A stretch of DNA of 64,000 bases from Calothrix sp. NIES-4105. GTDB taxonomy: Bacteria > Cyanobacteriota > Cyanobacteriia > Cyanobacteriales > Nostocaceae. The stretch is from NCBI RefSeq assembly GCF_002368415.1, contig NZ_AP018290.1:8485717-8549716 (forward strand), given 5' to 3'. The position numbers were made by a program, and so were the translations under genes. The notes beneath the pieces are model-generated. The model was not told the origin of the DNA. It saw only the letters and a list, made by a program, of their open reading frames with translations, and made no database searches. Below are positions 23,523-32,550 of the stretch, one piece after another (the stretch's first letter is position 1; the number at the start of each line of letters is the position of its first letter).

Positions 23523-25127
23523 ATGACAATAGCAATTGATTTTGGCACCAGTAATACCGTCATCGCGCGCTGGAATCCTATCACGCAGCAACCGGAGACT
23601 CTCAGTATACCAGGTTTATCGATTCAGCAAAGCTTGAACCCACCGCTAATTCCCAGTTTGGTATATGTAGAGGATGCAGCTAAAAATCAAGTATTGGTTG
23701 GGCAACAAGTACGCGACAAAGGTTTAGACTTATCGAACGAACCAAGATTTTTTCGCAGTTTCAAACGTGGTATCGGCGCCAATATTCAAGGATTTTTACC
23801 TGAACTCGATGGGCAAGATGTCACATTTGAGCAGGTAGGGAAATGGTTTTTGACTTCGGTCATTACACAGTTGAGTACAGCACAACCCGAAGTTGCTGAT
23901 TCGCTTGTGCTAACAGTACCTGTCGATAGCTTTGAAGCATATCGTCACTGGTTAGGGAGCGTTTGTCAAGATTTAGCGGTGCAAGAAGTGCGGATGTTGG
24001 ATGAACCGACAGCAGCAGCGCTAGGTTATGGAATTGCTGACCAAGATATATTATTAGTTATCGACTTTGGTGGTGGTACGCTTGATTTGTCATTGGTACG
24101 GTTAGATAAAAGCGCGCAGCAATCCAATAGTAAACCATTAGGATTTTTATTGAAGTTTGGTAACAAGTCTTTAGCAGAGGACTCTAAGCAGAAAGTCAAA
24201 ACCGCGCGCGTACTAGCGAAAGCTGGGCAAAACTTAGGTGGTACCGATATTGACAACTGGGTAGTAGATTATTTCGTTAAAAACACAGGTTTAGTCGCAA
24301 GTCCTTTAACCGCGCGTTTGGCAGAAAGAGTAAAAATTCAGCTTTCGACGCAAACCAGTGCATCCGAAGTTTATTTTAATGACCAAACGTTTGAAACCTA
24401 CGAACTCAATTTAAACCGAGACACATTTGAGAATATTCTCAGAGAACACGCATTTTTTGAACGTCTCGATGATTCGATGACAAGTTTACTCCAACAAGCA
24501 CGGCGCCAAGGTATCGAAGTTACAGATATTAACTCAGTGCTACTAGTGGGTGGAACATCGCAACTACCAGCAGTGCAAACATGGATAAAAAATTATTTTG
24601 ATACAAGCAAAATACGCAGTGAGCGTCCGTTTGAAGCAATTGCTCAAGGCGCCTTACAATTAACGCAAGGTGTAGAAATCAAAGATTTCTTATATCACAG
24701 CTACGGTATTCGCTATTGGGATAAACGCAACAGTCGTCACAGTTGGCACCCCATCGTCAAATCTGGACAACCTTACCCAATGAGCCAACCTATAGAATTG
24801 CTTTTAGGCGCCTCCCTAGAAAATCAACCTAGCATTGAGTTAATTATGGGGGAACTCGGCGCCGAAACTGGTGGAACTGAAGTATTCTTTGATGGTGATA
24901 GATTAATAACTAGGCGCCTTGATAGCGGAACAACTAGCGTTAAACCCCTTAATGATAGTGATGGCGCCAGAACTATCGCAAATCTAACACCTCCAGGTTT
25001 TCCCGGTAGTGATAGGGTTAAAATATACTTCCAAGTTGACAAACAGCGTTTTTTACGAATTACTGTAGAGGATTTGTTAACAAATCAAACACTGTTAGAA
25101 AATCAACTAGTTGCACAACTCAGTTGA
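23523..25127 (+). CDS. Hsp70 family protein (DnaK-like)
   Basis: 534 residues, shorter than DnaK (~630). The ATPase domain is complete: phosphate-1 motif IAIDFGTSNTVIARW, connect-1 region LDEPTAAALGYGI, phosphate-2 motif VIDFGGGTLDLSLVRL and adenosine motif LLVGGTSQLPAV. The C-terminal ~150 residues form a short beta-type substrate-binding region without the helical lid or the acidic C-terminal tail of DnaK. This is one of the extra Hsp70 homologues common in filamentous cyanobacteria; clients are unknown. It is monocistronic, with ~230 bp upstream containing only the short repeat. The frame has no defects. Confidence 0.9.
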   Translation: MTIAIDFGTSNTVIARWNPITQQPETLSIPGLSIQQSLNPPLIPSLVYVEDAAKNQVLVGQQVRDKGLDLSNEPRFFRSFKRGIGANIQGFLPELDGQDVTFEQVGKWFLTSVITQLSTAQPEVADSLVLTVPVDSFEAYRHWLGSVCQDLAVQEVRMLDEPTAAALGYGIADQDILLVIDFGGGTLDLSLVRLDKSAQQSNSKPLGFLLKFGNKSLAEDSKQKVKTARVLAKAGQNLGGTDIDNWVVDYFVKNTGLVASPLTARLAERVKIQLSTQTSASEVYFNDQTFETYELNLNRDTFENILREHAFFERLDDSMTSLLQQARRQGIEVTDINSVLLVGGTSQLPAVQTWIKNYFDTSKIRSERPFEAIAQGALQLTQGVEIKDFLYHSYGIRYWDKRNSRHSWHPIVKSGQPYPMSQPIELLLGASLENQPSIELIMGELGAETGGTEVFFDGDRLITRRLDSGTTSVKPLNDSDGARTIANLTPPGFPGSDRVKIYFQVDKQRFLRITVEDLLTNQTLLENQLVAQLS

Positions 25128-25197
25128 GGTATTATTAACGATTTCTTAAGATAGTCTGTTTCATATTTTGCTCCGTACCCAATAATATATGTATAAC

Positions 25198-25226
25198 TAG
25201 AGACGCTTTAATGTTAAGTGTCTCTA
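25198..25226. repeat. Degenerate TAGAGAC...GTCTCTA palindrome
   Basis: A 29-bp imperfect palindrome with perfect 7-bp ends TAGAGAC/GTCTCTA lies in the gap between the Hsp70 gene and the next small secreted protein gene. It appears to be a diverged member of the 28-bp palindromes at 50604 and 61552. Confidence 0.5.
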
Positions 25227-25287
25227 CAGCTGCTTATTCAGAAATAATTTGCATCTACGTATAAAAAACTTTGAGAACCATTAAACT

Positions 25288-25659
25288 ATGTTAACCACAA
25301 AAAACTCACTTAAACTATCACTTCTAGGCTTCTCTATCTCGGTTATTACAGCTTCAACTATTGGCTTTTTTGTTAGTCCTTCTACTGTTCAAGCGCAGAA
25401 AGTCCAAAGACCAACAACTGCTAGAGTTACAGGTCTAACAAATGGCGACGTAGCTTGTTACGTTGATTTAGTAGATACAAGAGGGAAAAGTTACAACATT
25501 GTTGGGAACTTTGATTTGTGTTCAAAACGAAAAACTTACTTAAACAAGAGAGTGCGTTTAACTTATGGAAAAGCGCGAATCAGTAATTGCCAAAGCGCAG
25601 AACCCTGTGGCAAAACGCACGTAGTAACCGCAATTCAGAGAATGCAAGTCATCAGATAA
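25288..25659 (+). CDS. Small secreted protein of unknown function
   Basis: 123 residues with a clear N-terminal signal sequence (SLLGFSISVITASTIGFFVS, cleavage probably after VQAQ). The mature part of ~85 residues has four Cys (CYVD, LCSKR, NCQSAEPCG) that could form two disulfides, and looks like a small beta-barrel of OB or SH3 size (ARVTGLTNGDVACYVDLVD, KRVRLTYGKARISNC). I do not recognise the family. It stands alone between the Hsp70 gene and the convergent lectin gene. Confidence 0.75.
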   Translation: MLTTKNSLKLSLLGFSISVITASTIGFFVSPSTVQAQKVQRPTTARVTGLTNGDVACYVDLVDTRGKSYNIVGNFDLCSKRKTYLNKRVRLTYGKARISNCQSAEPCGKTHVVTAIQRMQVIR

Positions 25660-25758
25660 TTCAATATACCGGGTTTTCCAAGCCCGGTTTTAAATCAAAT
25701 ACTTAAATAAGTTTCTGTTGAACTAATAGGTGGTACTTTTAGCTATTGAGTTTTAGAG

Positions 25759-26244
25759 TCATCCAATGCAGGTGTTTATCGACCAGACAGGCGTACCATC
25801 GGGACGGTAGATAACTACGTTGCCGTCATTCTCGACTACCAGGTAACTGCCTGGATGCTGCGAGGTGTCCGACGACCAGATCGGGTTAGCATCCCAGTCG
25901 TAGATGACGAAATTGCCGTCGCTGTGCATTATGCACATCCCATTTGTCTTTCCCCGTGTTTTTGAAATCCAAAGAGGCTGGTTGTTGCTATTCTGGTAAA
26001 GGACGAGGTTGCCATCGCCTTGGTAAACGAAGGTATATTGTCCGTTCGCGCTCAGTATGAACTCCGACGGATTCAGAACCTCCCCAGGTTGCATGTTGTC
26101 TCTGTGTGCAGTACAACCGAGTTGAGTATTTATATTGTTAGATAGGGCGCCCTTGATGTAAAATTTGTCTTCTAACCCAAATGTAGATATATCTTCGGTC
26201 TTGCTCTCTGTAACATTTAGTAGTTCAATCCGTACTTTAGGCAT
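25759..26244 (-). CDS. Bulb-type (mannose-binding) lectin domain protein
   Basis: 161 residues from the ATG at 26244, chosen because AAGGAGAGG sits 4 nt upstream. The longer reading from 26334 starts inside a duplicated intergenic repeat that does not code at its other copy. Residues ~1-35 (MPKVRIELLNVTE) form a short beta domain. Residues ~45-160 are a B-lectin fold with three QxDxNxVxY-like motifs: YQGDGNLVLY, HSDGNFVIY and ENDGNVVIY. Such domains bind mannose or act as bacteriocin-like proteins. There is no signal peptide. The gene is visibly richer in GC than its neighbours, which suggests recent acquisition. Confidence 0.85.
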   Translation of the reverse strand: MPKVRIELLNVTESKTEDISTFGLEDKFYIKGALSNNINTQLGCTAHRDNMQPGEVLNPSEFILSANGQYTFVYQGDGNLVLYQNSNNQPLWISKTRGKTNGMCIMHSDGNFVIYDWDANPIWSSDTSQHPGSYLVVENDGNVVIYRPDGTPVWSINTCIG

Positions 26245-26319
26245 TTGACCTCTCCTTATCCTTCCCTGCTTAATTTGAATTTGATTTATTGATGCAGCTA
26301 GCGTTGTAATTACAAAATT

Positions 26320-26486
26320 GCTTGCCGAATTCATGTCTCTATAATCACTGATTATTTTTTAATAGTCAGCAGGAAATAAGCAGGTTATTTTTTTACTTGT
26401 TAATTAACAATTCACCCTTATAAAACCAGAGAAATAGGGCAATAAATAAAGTTCCAGAAAAAATCCGGTTTTTTCCGGTTATTTGG
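26320..26486. repeat. ~166-bp direct repeat, copy A, upstream of the lectin gene
   Basis: This stretch is repeated at 28573-28738 in the same orientation with only scattered changes and a few small indels. Shared blocks include GCTTGCCGAATTCATG, AATTCACCCTTATAAAACC and TAAAGTTCCAGAAAAAATCC. On the minus strand it lies just upstream of the lectin gene, as copy B does of the secreted-protein gene, so it likely carries a common promoter or leader. Confidence 0.85.
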
Positions 26487-26882
26487 TTATCAAAAATATC
26501 AACAGCATTCTTTACACCAAGGCGCCGAGTGATTAAATATAGCCATCGCAAATAGTACCCGTGAGGGTACTGTGATGTAGGTTCATTCCAGCTATATATA
26601 ATCAACAGCGTTAAAATATACTATGAAATTGCATACTAGCATCAGTAAGCTTAATAATATGTATATATTTACACAGCATTTTGTTAACCATACAAGTTTA
26701 AAAATCAATAATTATTCGGTAATATGTGTTACATGCATCTTCATGATATATATCGATATTGCCACTCAACACTATTCGTAAATACGTCAACTCACCGCCA
26801 TACACGCCTGTGTAAACCTTGGTTTATTGCGGCTTTAGTTCTGTCCTTAAGGAGAAAAAGTAAATTCAACTTATGATAGTTT

Positions 26883-27801
26883 ATGGGTAGTTTTAAACAA
26901 GGCAATGAATACCAAGTAGGGGGAAGTCTCAATGAAAAAGCTCCCACTTATGTAGTGCGACAGGCTGACAAAGACCTCTACCAAAGTTTAAAAGTTGGGA
27001 TGTTTTGCTATGTGCTTAACTCCCGGCAAATGGGTAAGTCTAGCTTACGGGTGAGAACAATGGCAAAGCTCAAAAGAGAAGGTTTTGTCTGTGTTGCATT
27101 TGAAATGAGAGAGCTTTGTGTTCATGAAGTGACGGAAGATGAATTTTATGGGGGATTTGTTAGTCATTTAGTCAGCGAGTTTAATATAGATATTGACCTG
27201 GAAGACTGGTGGCGCCAACACAGCTTTTTTCATCCATCTTTAAGGTTGAGTAAGTTTGTTTGTCGGTTTTAGTCCTGACTCAAAGACCATTGCAATTGAT
27301 GATGCTCAAAATACCATCAAACTTTGGGATATTAACGGCAAAGAGATAAAAACCATTAAAGGGGATAGCAGTTTTATTTATAATGGTCTTACTTTTAGCC
27401 CAGATTCTAAGAACCTTGCCACTGCCAGTCATGACAAAACCATCAAACTATGGAAGCGTGACGGTACCCTAATTACTACTCTCATAGGGCATAGTGATGT
27501 TATTAATAGCCTTAGTTTTAGTCCAGATTCTAAAACCCTTGCCTCTGCCAGTAATGACAAAACCATCAAACTATGGAAGCGTGATGGTACCCTAATTACT
27601 ACCCTCACGCTCGCTAGTAATGCAGTTGAAAACATTAGTTTCAGCCCTGATGCTAAAACTCTTGCTTCTGCCGATAGAAACGGAACAGTAATTATGTGGA
27701 GTCTGGATTTAGATGATTTACTCGCGCGCGGTTGCAACTGGCTCACAGATTACCTTGCTAATCATCCACAAACGCGAAAAAAACTGGAATGCCAAAATTA
27801 A
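26883..27801 (+). pseudogene. Decayed AAA-like ATPase / WD40 protein (internal deletion plus frameshift)
   Basis: The first 129 codons (26883-27272) match the N-terminus of the intact AAA-like gene at 30389 almost residue for residue (YQVGGSL, TYVVRQAD, SRQMGKSSLRV with Walker A GKS, EFYGGFVSHLVSEFN). They break off at RLSKFVCRF-stop. From 27256 a different frame encodes the end of a WD40 propeller (FSPDSKTIA, GHSDVINSLSFSPDSKTLASAS, DKTIKLWKRDGTL) and the typical tail DLLARGCNWLTDYLANHP. The ancestral gene was an AAA-like plus WD40 protein. The ATPase core with Walker B and most propeller blades have been deleted, and the junction shifts frame. Either half alone is unlikely to be functional. 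Confidence 0.85.
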
Positions 27802-27936
27802 AAATTAATATAAAGAGTGCTGCCTACATTCACTTTGTTAAAAATAATTATATATATAGTTATATATCAAGTAATTATGTATTTTGGTGCTTGTAAACAT
27901 AATTGTTTTTGGTGTTACTTCTTGACAACGTTGTTA

Positions 27937-27967
27937 TCAAAGCCGCCTTTGCTTAGAGCGGCTTTGA
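27937..27967 (+). terminator. Intrinsic terminator
   Basis: A perfect 10-bp stem TCAAAGCCGC / GCGGCTTTGA with an 11-nt loop is followed by TTTTAATT on the plus strand. It lies between the AAA/WD40 remnant and the convergent secreted-protein gene and may serve both. Confidence 0.75.
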
Positions 27968-27996
27968 TTTTAATTAATCTAACAAGCAACAAAAGG

Positions 27997-28506
27997 TTAT
28001 GGAACGTAAGTTGATGTGCATTTTTGCTCACATCTTACTTTCAGAGTAGAATCTGTGTTTCCATCTCTAGAACCTGGCAAGTCTTCTACACGAGTGTTTA
28101 CATGTATTGGAACTCTACCTCCTTGGTCACAAACTTGTTGACCAGTGTAGCCAAAATCGAAAACCCTGAAATCTAAGCTATTGTTAGCGTGGGTTATACC
28201 TAAATCTAAGCACTTCTGTCTTCTCTCCAATCCGTTTACTTGCCCAAGTTTAATCTCATAAGTTGCTCTCCCATTGGATGTAAATGTTGCGAAACAATCT
28301 TTTTTTCTTCCTAATATATTTCCACGTTCTGCTTCTCCTTCTGATTCTCCAGGCGCCTTCTCTGGAGCAGTCTCACTAGGAACACTCTGTGCATGAGTAG
28401 AAATTGCCGAAACAGCAGGAATTATCGTAGATGCCATTATCGGCAGTAACAAAAACAATTTTAATTTTTTCATAGCGAAAGTTGCAGCAATATTTTTGAG
28501 TTTCAT
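27997..28506 (-). CDS. Secreted Cys-containing protein of unknown function
   Basis: 169 residues from an ATG with GGAAAGG 8 nt upstream; a second Met at residue 12 is a possible start. The N-terminus is a signal peptide (KLKLFLLLPIMASTIIPAVS, cleavage near THAQS). A Glu/Pro/Gly-rich linker (ETAPEKAPGESEGEAE) leads to a C-terminal domain of ~105 residues with six Cys, likely disulfide bonded (KDCFATF, KCLDLG, QVCDQGG, VRCEQKC). I do not recognise the family. Its upstream region is copy B of the 166-bp repeat also found upstream of the lectin gene, so the two may be co-regulated. Confidence 0.75.
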   Translation of the reverse strand: MKLKNIAATFAMKKLKLFLLLPIMASTIIPAVSAISTHAQSVPSETAPEKAPGESEGEAERGNILGRKKDCFATFTSNGRATYEIKLGQVNGLERRQKCLDLGITHANNSLDFRVFDFGYTGQQVCDQGGRVPIHVNTRVEDLPGSRDGNTDSTLKVRCEQKCTSTYVP

Positions 28507-28572
28507 ATTTGTTAACCTTTCCTTTGGAATAAATTCATTACTCGTTAATATTTTTTGGAAGCTGTTTTATTA

Positions 28573-28738
28573 GCTTGCCGAATTCATGTTCCTATAATCA
28601 CTGATTATTTTGTAATAGTCAGCCGGAAAAAAACAGGTTATTTATTTACTTGTAAATCAGTAATTCACCCTTATAAAACCGGAATTATTAGGTGAAAAAT
28701 AAAGTTCCAGAAAAAATCCGGTTTTTTCCGGTTGTTTG
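28573..28738. repeat. ~166-bp direct repeat, copy B, upstream of the secreted-protein gene
   Basis: Second copy of the sequence at 26320-26486. The Met-Asn-Ser-Ala-Ser reading that opens into the lectin frame at copy A meets a stop after five codons here, so the repeat is not coding. It ends in a CCGG-TTTTTT-CCGG block in both copies. Confidence 0.85.
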
Positions 28739-28910
28739 TACAGTTATGGCTTAAGGCAACGAAGAATGATGCTAATCTATCAATCAGATTGAACGCGCGC
28801 AGGTTGCATTTTTAAAATAATTAGCGGCATTATGATGAGAGTAAGTAGTTAAAATATCCTGTTTAATTGGGGTGCAGCATGAATTAAGACTATTTTGGGG
28901 CACTATGCTT

Positions 28911-30257
28911 ATGAAATCAGAATCAAAATTTGAACTAGACTGGGCACAGACGCAAAACCTGGTAGACACTCTTGTTTTCTCCGTCACCAACAAGCATCTT
29001 GGTAATGCTGAGGTTCAAGTACTGCGCGGCGCCTGGGATGGTAAAACTTATGAGACTATTGCTTCTGAGTCACACTTGGCAGTTAAGTATATTGGTGAAG
29101 TCGGTGGTAAATTATGGCACAATCTTTCGGATGCTTTAGGGGAAGAAGTTAAAAAGACCAATTTCCGTCAAGCGTTGCAACGAGAGTGGGAGAAACAAGG
29201 CAATAAAAATGGAAATATGCCGATAATTTCAAATCAATTTCCAAAACCGATGGAATTTTCGGAAGAACCTTATATAGAACGTCCTCCAGTTGAGTCTCGC
29301 TGTTATGAGGAGATATGCAACAGAGGCGCCTTGTTGCGAATTCAGGCGCCGTTACAGTTTGGCAAAACCGAGCTAATGTCACGTGTAATGCATTATGCTG
29401 AACAACAAGGGTATCGCACGGTAGTTTTAAACCTACGCGATGCAGTAGCAGAAGATTTTAGTAGCTTAGATAAATTTTTGCAGTGGTTTATCACTAGTAT
29501 TGCTGAGACATTAGAGTTAGAGAAATCTGTAGAAGAACACTGGCGCAAAAGTCTGGGTAATTGTAAGATCAAGTGCCGAACTTACTTTGAAAAATATGTC
29601 TTACCTGGAGATAACACCGTTGCCATCGCTTTAGATGAGGTAGATAGACTGTTTCAAGTCGGGGAAATAGCTGGAGAGTTTTTGGGAATGTTGCGAACTT
29701 GGCATGAAGACGCAAAAACTAAACCTCTCTGGCGGCAACTACGGTTATTAATGTTGCATACACAAATATATAGCGAGCTAAACATCAATCAGTCGCCGTT
29801 TAATGCCGGCACAGAAATTAAATTAACAGATTTTACTACCGAGCAAGTGAAATCTTTGGCACAACAATATAAATTAAACTGGGGAAATAATCAAATTGAC
29901 CAACTAATGGCAATGGTAGGAGGACATCCTTATTTAGTTACAAAAGCCTTACAAACAGTATCACGCCAAGATATGACTTTAGAAGATTTATTACAGTCGG
30001 CGCCTACTGCTTCAGGAATTTATCGGAACCATTTAGAAAAACACTGGCGTTATTTACAGTCAAATCCTACACTACTAACGGCTTTTAAAACTATCGTTTT
30101 AGAAGATAGTCCTGTTAAATTTAATTCAAATATAACCTTAAATTTAGAAGATGCTGTGAAGTTATATGACTTCGGATTAGTACAATTGCAAACTAATAGT
30201 GCGGCGCCGCGTTATAAAATCTATCGGTTATATTTTAGAGAAAGGTTAGGAAGTTAA
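28911..30257 (+). CDS. AAA-like ATPase with vMAP-type N-terminal HTH domain
   Basis: About 448 residues from the ATG at 28911; an ATG at 28905 or a GTG at 28872 is also possible. Residues ~1-95 resemble the helix-turn-helix N-terminus of vWA-MoxR-associated proteins (LVFSVTNKHLGNAEVQVLRGAWDGKTYETIA). The rest is the AAA-like (AAA_35) ATPase common in cyanobacteria: Walker A QFGKTELMSRV, Walker B VAIALDEVDRLF, then GHPYLVTKALQTVS and a winged-helix-like end. Proteins with this layout are regarded as signalling or conflict-system ATPases. A related gene with TPRs follows 131 bp downstream, and a decayed paralogue precedes it. Confidence 0.82.
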   Translation: MKSESKFELDWAQTQNLVDTLVFSVTNKHLGNAEVQVLRGAWDGKTYETIASESHLAVKYIGEVGGKLWHNLSDALGEEVKKTNFRQALQREWEKQGNKNGNMPIISNQFPKPMEFSEEPYIERPPVESRCYEEICNRGALLRIQAPLQFGKTELMSRVMHYAEQQGYRTVVLNLRDAVAEDFSSLDKFLQWFITSIAETLELEKSVEEHWRKSLGNCKIKCRTYFEKYVLPGDNTVAIALDEVDRLFQVGEIAGEFLGMLRTWHEDAKTKPLWRQLRLLMLHTQIYSELNINQSPFNAGTEIKLTDFTTEQVKSLAQQYKLNWGNNQIDQLMAMVGGHPYLVTKALQTVSRQDMTLEDLLQSAPTASGIYRNHLEKHWRYLQSNPTLLTAFKTIVLEDSPVKFNSNITLNLEDAVKLYDFGLVQLQTNSAAPRYKIYRLYFRERLGS

Positions 30258-30265
30258 TAATATCA

Positions 30266-30363
30266 AACCTAACCCCCTAACCCCCTTCCCTACAAAGGAA
30301 GGGGGAATATGAAAACTAAATTAAAGCCCCTCTCCGATGTTCGAGAGGGGTTGGGGGAGAGGT
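30266..30363. repeat. C-rich/G-rich palindromic intergenic repeat
   Basis: Two internal hairpins, CCCCCTTCC/GGAAGGGGG and CCCCTCTC/GAGAGGGG, lie inside outer arms AACCTAACCCCC and GGGGGAGAGGT. The same element, interrupted by an insertion, is at 63574-63838. This kind of repeat is common in cyanobacterial intergenic DNA. Confidence 0.75.
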
Positions 30364-30388
30364 AAAAATAATTTATAAATATACTATT

Positions 30389-32434
30389 ATGAACTATTCA
30401 AAACAAAATACAACATATCAAGTAGGAGGAAGTCTCTGTGAAGAAGCTTCAACCTATGTTGTACGGCAAGCAGACTCTCAACTTTACTCAGGCTTAAAAG
30501 CTGGGCAATTCTGCTATTTATTAAATTGCCGACAAATGGGTAAATCAAGTTTGCGCGTACAAACAATGAGGCGCCTCAAAAAAGAAGGTGTCGCTTGCAT
30601 TGCGTTTGAAATGCGTGAACTGTGCCTATATGAAGTTACAGAAGAAGAATTTTATGGCGGTTTTGTTAGCTATTTAGTAAGTGAATTTAATTTAGATATC
30701 GATTTAGAAAACTGGTGGTATGGGCAAAAAATAATTCATCCAGCACTAAGATTAAATAAATTTATAGAAGAAATACTATTAGAACAAATTACAGAAAGCA
30801 TTGTCATCTTTATAGATGAAGTAGATAGTGTTTTAAATTTAGTTTTCAAAGACGATTTCTTTGCCTTTATTCGTTCCTGTTATAACAAACGTGCTGATAA
30901 ACCCAAATTTAACCGCTTGACTTTTGCACTACTAGGTGTTGCAACTCCTGCTGATTTAATTGAAGACAAAGACCGCACACCGTTTAATATAGAAAGCCAA
31001 GCAATCGAATTAACTGGTTTTCAATTAGATGAAGCAACACCCTTAGAAACAGGATTTGTTACCATCACCAACAACCCGCACGCAGTGTTAAAAGAAATTT
31101 TACTTTGGACAGGGGGGCAACCGTTTCTAACGCAATGGGTTTGTCAACTTGTATCTTCATTGTCACATATTGAGAATGGAAGAGAAGCAGACTCTGTAGC
31201 TCAAATAGTAAGCACACGTATTATAGCAAATTGGTTAGCACAGGATAAACAACAACATTTACAAACAATACGCGACCGTATATTAAATAATGAGCAACTC
31301 GCTTGTTGGTCACTAGGAATGTATCAACAAGTATTAGAAGCTGGGGAATTAGCAGTTGATGACAGTCCAGAAATTATGAAGTTGCGTTTATCAAGCTTAG
31401 TCATCAAACAATCAGGCTACCTTAAAGTTTACAACCGCATCTACCAATCAGTTTTTGACAACACTTGGGTAGAAAAGGAACTACAAAAAATGAGACCATA
31501 TGCCGAAGCATTTGCAGCATGGGAAGCATCAGGACGTGACGCATCACAGTTGTTGCATGGCGATAATTTACGCAATGCCTTAACCTGGGCTTCGGGCAGA
31601 AGCTTGAGTGATAAAGATTATCAGTTTTTAGTAGCTAGCCAAGAATTGGAACTTACACAAGTACAGCAAAGAACAGAAATTGCTTTGCTGCAAGAAAAAC
31701 AAGCGCAGCAGAATTCACAAATAGCCCAACTACAAGCTAAACGAAGCAAACAACTAGGCTTGATAGCAGTAGTTACAGGTTTGGCACTGGGCGCCATGCC
31801 AATCATTTTCACTTCCGAAGCTCTAGCAATTTTTTTAAATAATAGAGCATTAGAAATTTATAGTGCTGGTAATCTACAAACAGCGCTACGAGTTTATGAC
31901 TTAGCACTTTTAATTAAACCAGGCTATCCAGAAGCTCTTTATAACCAAGGAACTATTTACGAAGAATTGCAAGATTTTGATAATGCTTACGATAACTATA
32001 ATTCTGCTAAATACCAAAAGTTTTCTCCAGCATACAGTGAACTAGCTCGCCTGCACATTCGTAATAAAAGATACTCCCGCGCTGTTGGCATACTTTCAGA
32101 TGGCTTAAAATTGCCTCTTACAGACCCTGAAAAATATGCTATGTTGAAAAACTTAGGTTGGGCGCAATTGCAGCTAGCACGACAGGGGAAAGCAACCTAT
32201 GAACAAGCGGAAACTTCTCTGCTTCAAGCAATTGCCATAGAAGACCAGTCTGCTTCCCCACACTGTTTATTAGCTCAAGTCCTTGAAACTAAAGCTTTGA
32301 AGTCAAAATCTCTAAAATCAAAATCTCTAACAGAATGGCGTAAATGCCTTGATTTAGGAGACCCCGAACACCCCGATGAACGAGACTGGATGAAAGAGGC
32401 ACAGAAGCGCGTCAAAAAAAATGTAGCCAATTGA
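30389..32434 (+). CDS. AAA-like ATPase with transmembrane segment and TPR tail
   Basis: 681 residues. Residues ~10-330 are an AAA-like (AAA_35) domain: YQVGGSL, Walker A NCRQMGKSSLRV, EFYGGFVSYLVSEFN, Walker B IVIFIDEVDSVL, and the sensor-like WTGGQPFLTQWVCQLV. Residues ~340-420 carry the linker typical of this family (WEASGRDASQLLHGD, LVASQELEL), followed by a short coiled coil rich in Gln. A hydrophobic segment (GLIAVVTGLALGAMPIIF, ~450-470) should anchor it in the membrane, followed by TPR repeats (~490-665). In many relatives WD40 repeats occupy the C-terminus instead, as in the remnant at 26883. The role is probably a signalling NTPase; ligand and effector are unknown. Confidence 0.88.
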   Translation: MNYSKQNTTYQVGGSLCEEASTYVVRQADSQLYSGLKAGQFCYLLNCRQMGKSSLRVQTMRRLKKEGVACIAFEMRELCLYEVTEEEFYGGFVSYLVSEFNLDIDLENWWYGQKIIHPALRLNKFIEEILLEQITESIVIFIDEVDSVLNLVFKDDFFAFIRSCYNKRADKPKFNRLTFALLGVATPADLIEDKDRTPFNIESQAIELTGFQLDEATPLETGFVTITNNPHAVLKEILLWTGGQPFLTQWVCQLVSSLSHIENGREADSVAQIVSTRIIANWLAQDKQQHLQTIRDRILNNEQLACWSLGMYQQVLEAGELAVDDSPEIMKLRLSSLVIKQSGYLKVYNRIYQSVFDNTWVEKELQKMRPYAEAFAAWEASGRDASQLLHGDNLRNALTWASGRSLSDKDYQFLVASQELELTQVQQRTEIALLQEKQAQQNSQIAQLQAKRSKQLGLIAVVTGLALGAMPIIFTSEALAIFLNNRALEIYSAGNLQTALRVYDLALLIKPGYPEALYNQGTIYEELQDFDNAYDNYNSAKYQKFSPAYSELARLHIRNKRYSRAVGILSDGLKLPLTDPEKYAMLKNLGWAQLQLARQGKATYEQAETSLLQAIAIEDQSASPHCLLAQVLETKALKSKSLKSKSLTEWRKCLDLGDPEHPDERDWMKEAQKRVKKNVAN

Positions 32435-32550
32435 TGCTTTAAAGTCACAAGCCAATACTTATAAACACCTAAATTATTGGAATAGTTCCGGAATGTGAAT
32501 TTTAAGCATTGAATAAATTTTCGTAAAAATTAAAACATCTGGAATTGACG

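Noticed and set aside
26393-26605. 70-codon minus-strand frame overlapping the duplicated upstream repeat
   Set aside because: It runs through repeat DNA that is not coding in its other copy, and has no recognisable features.
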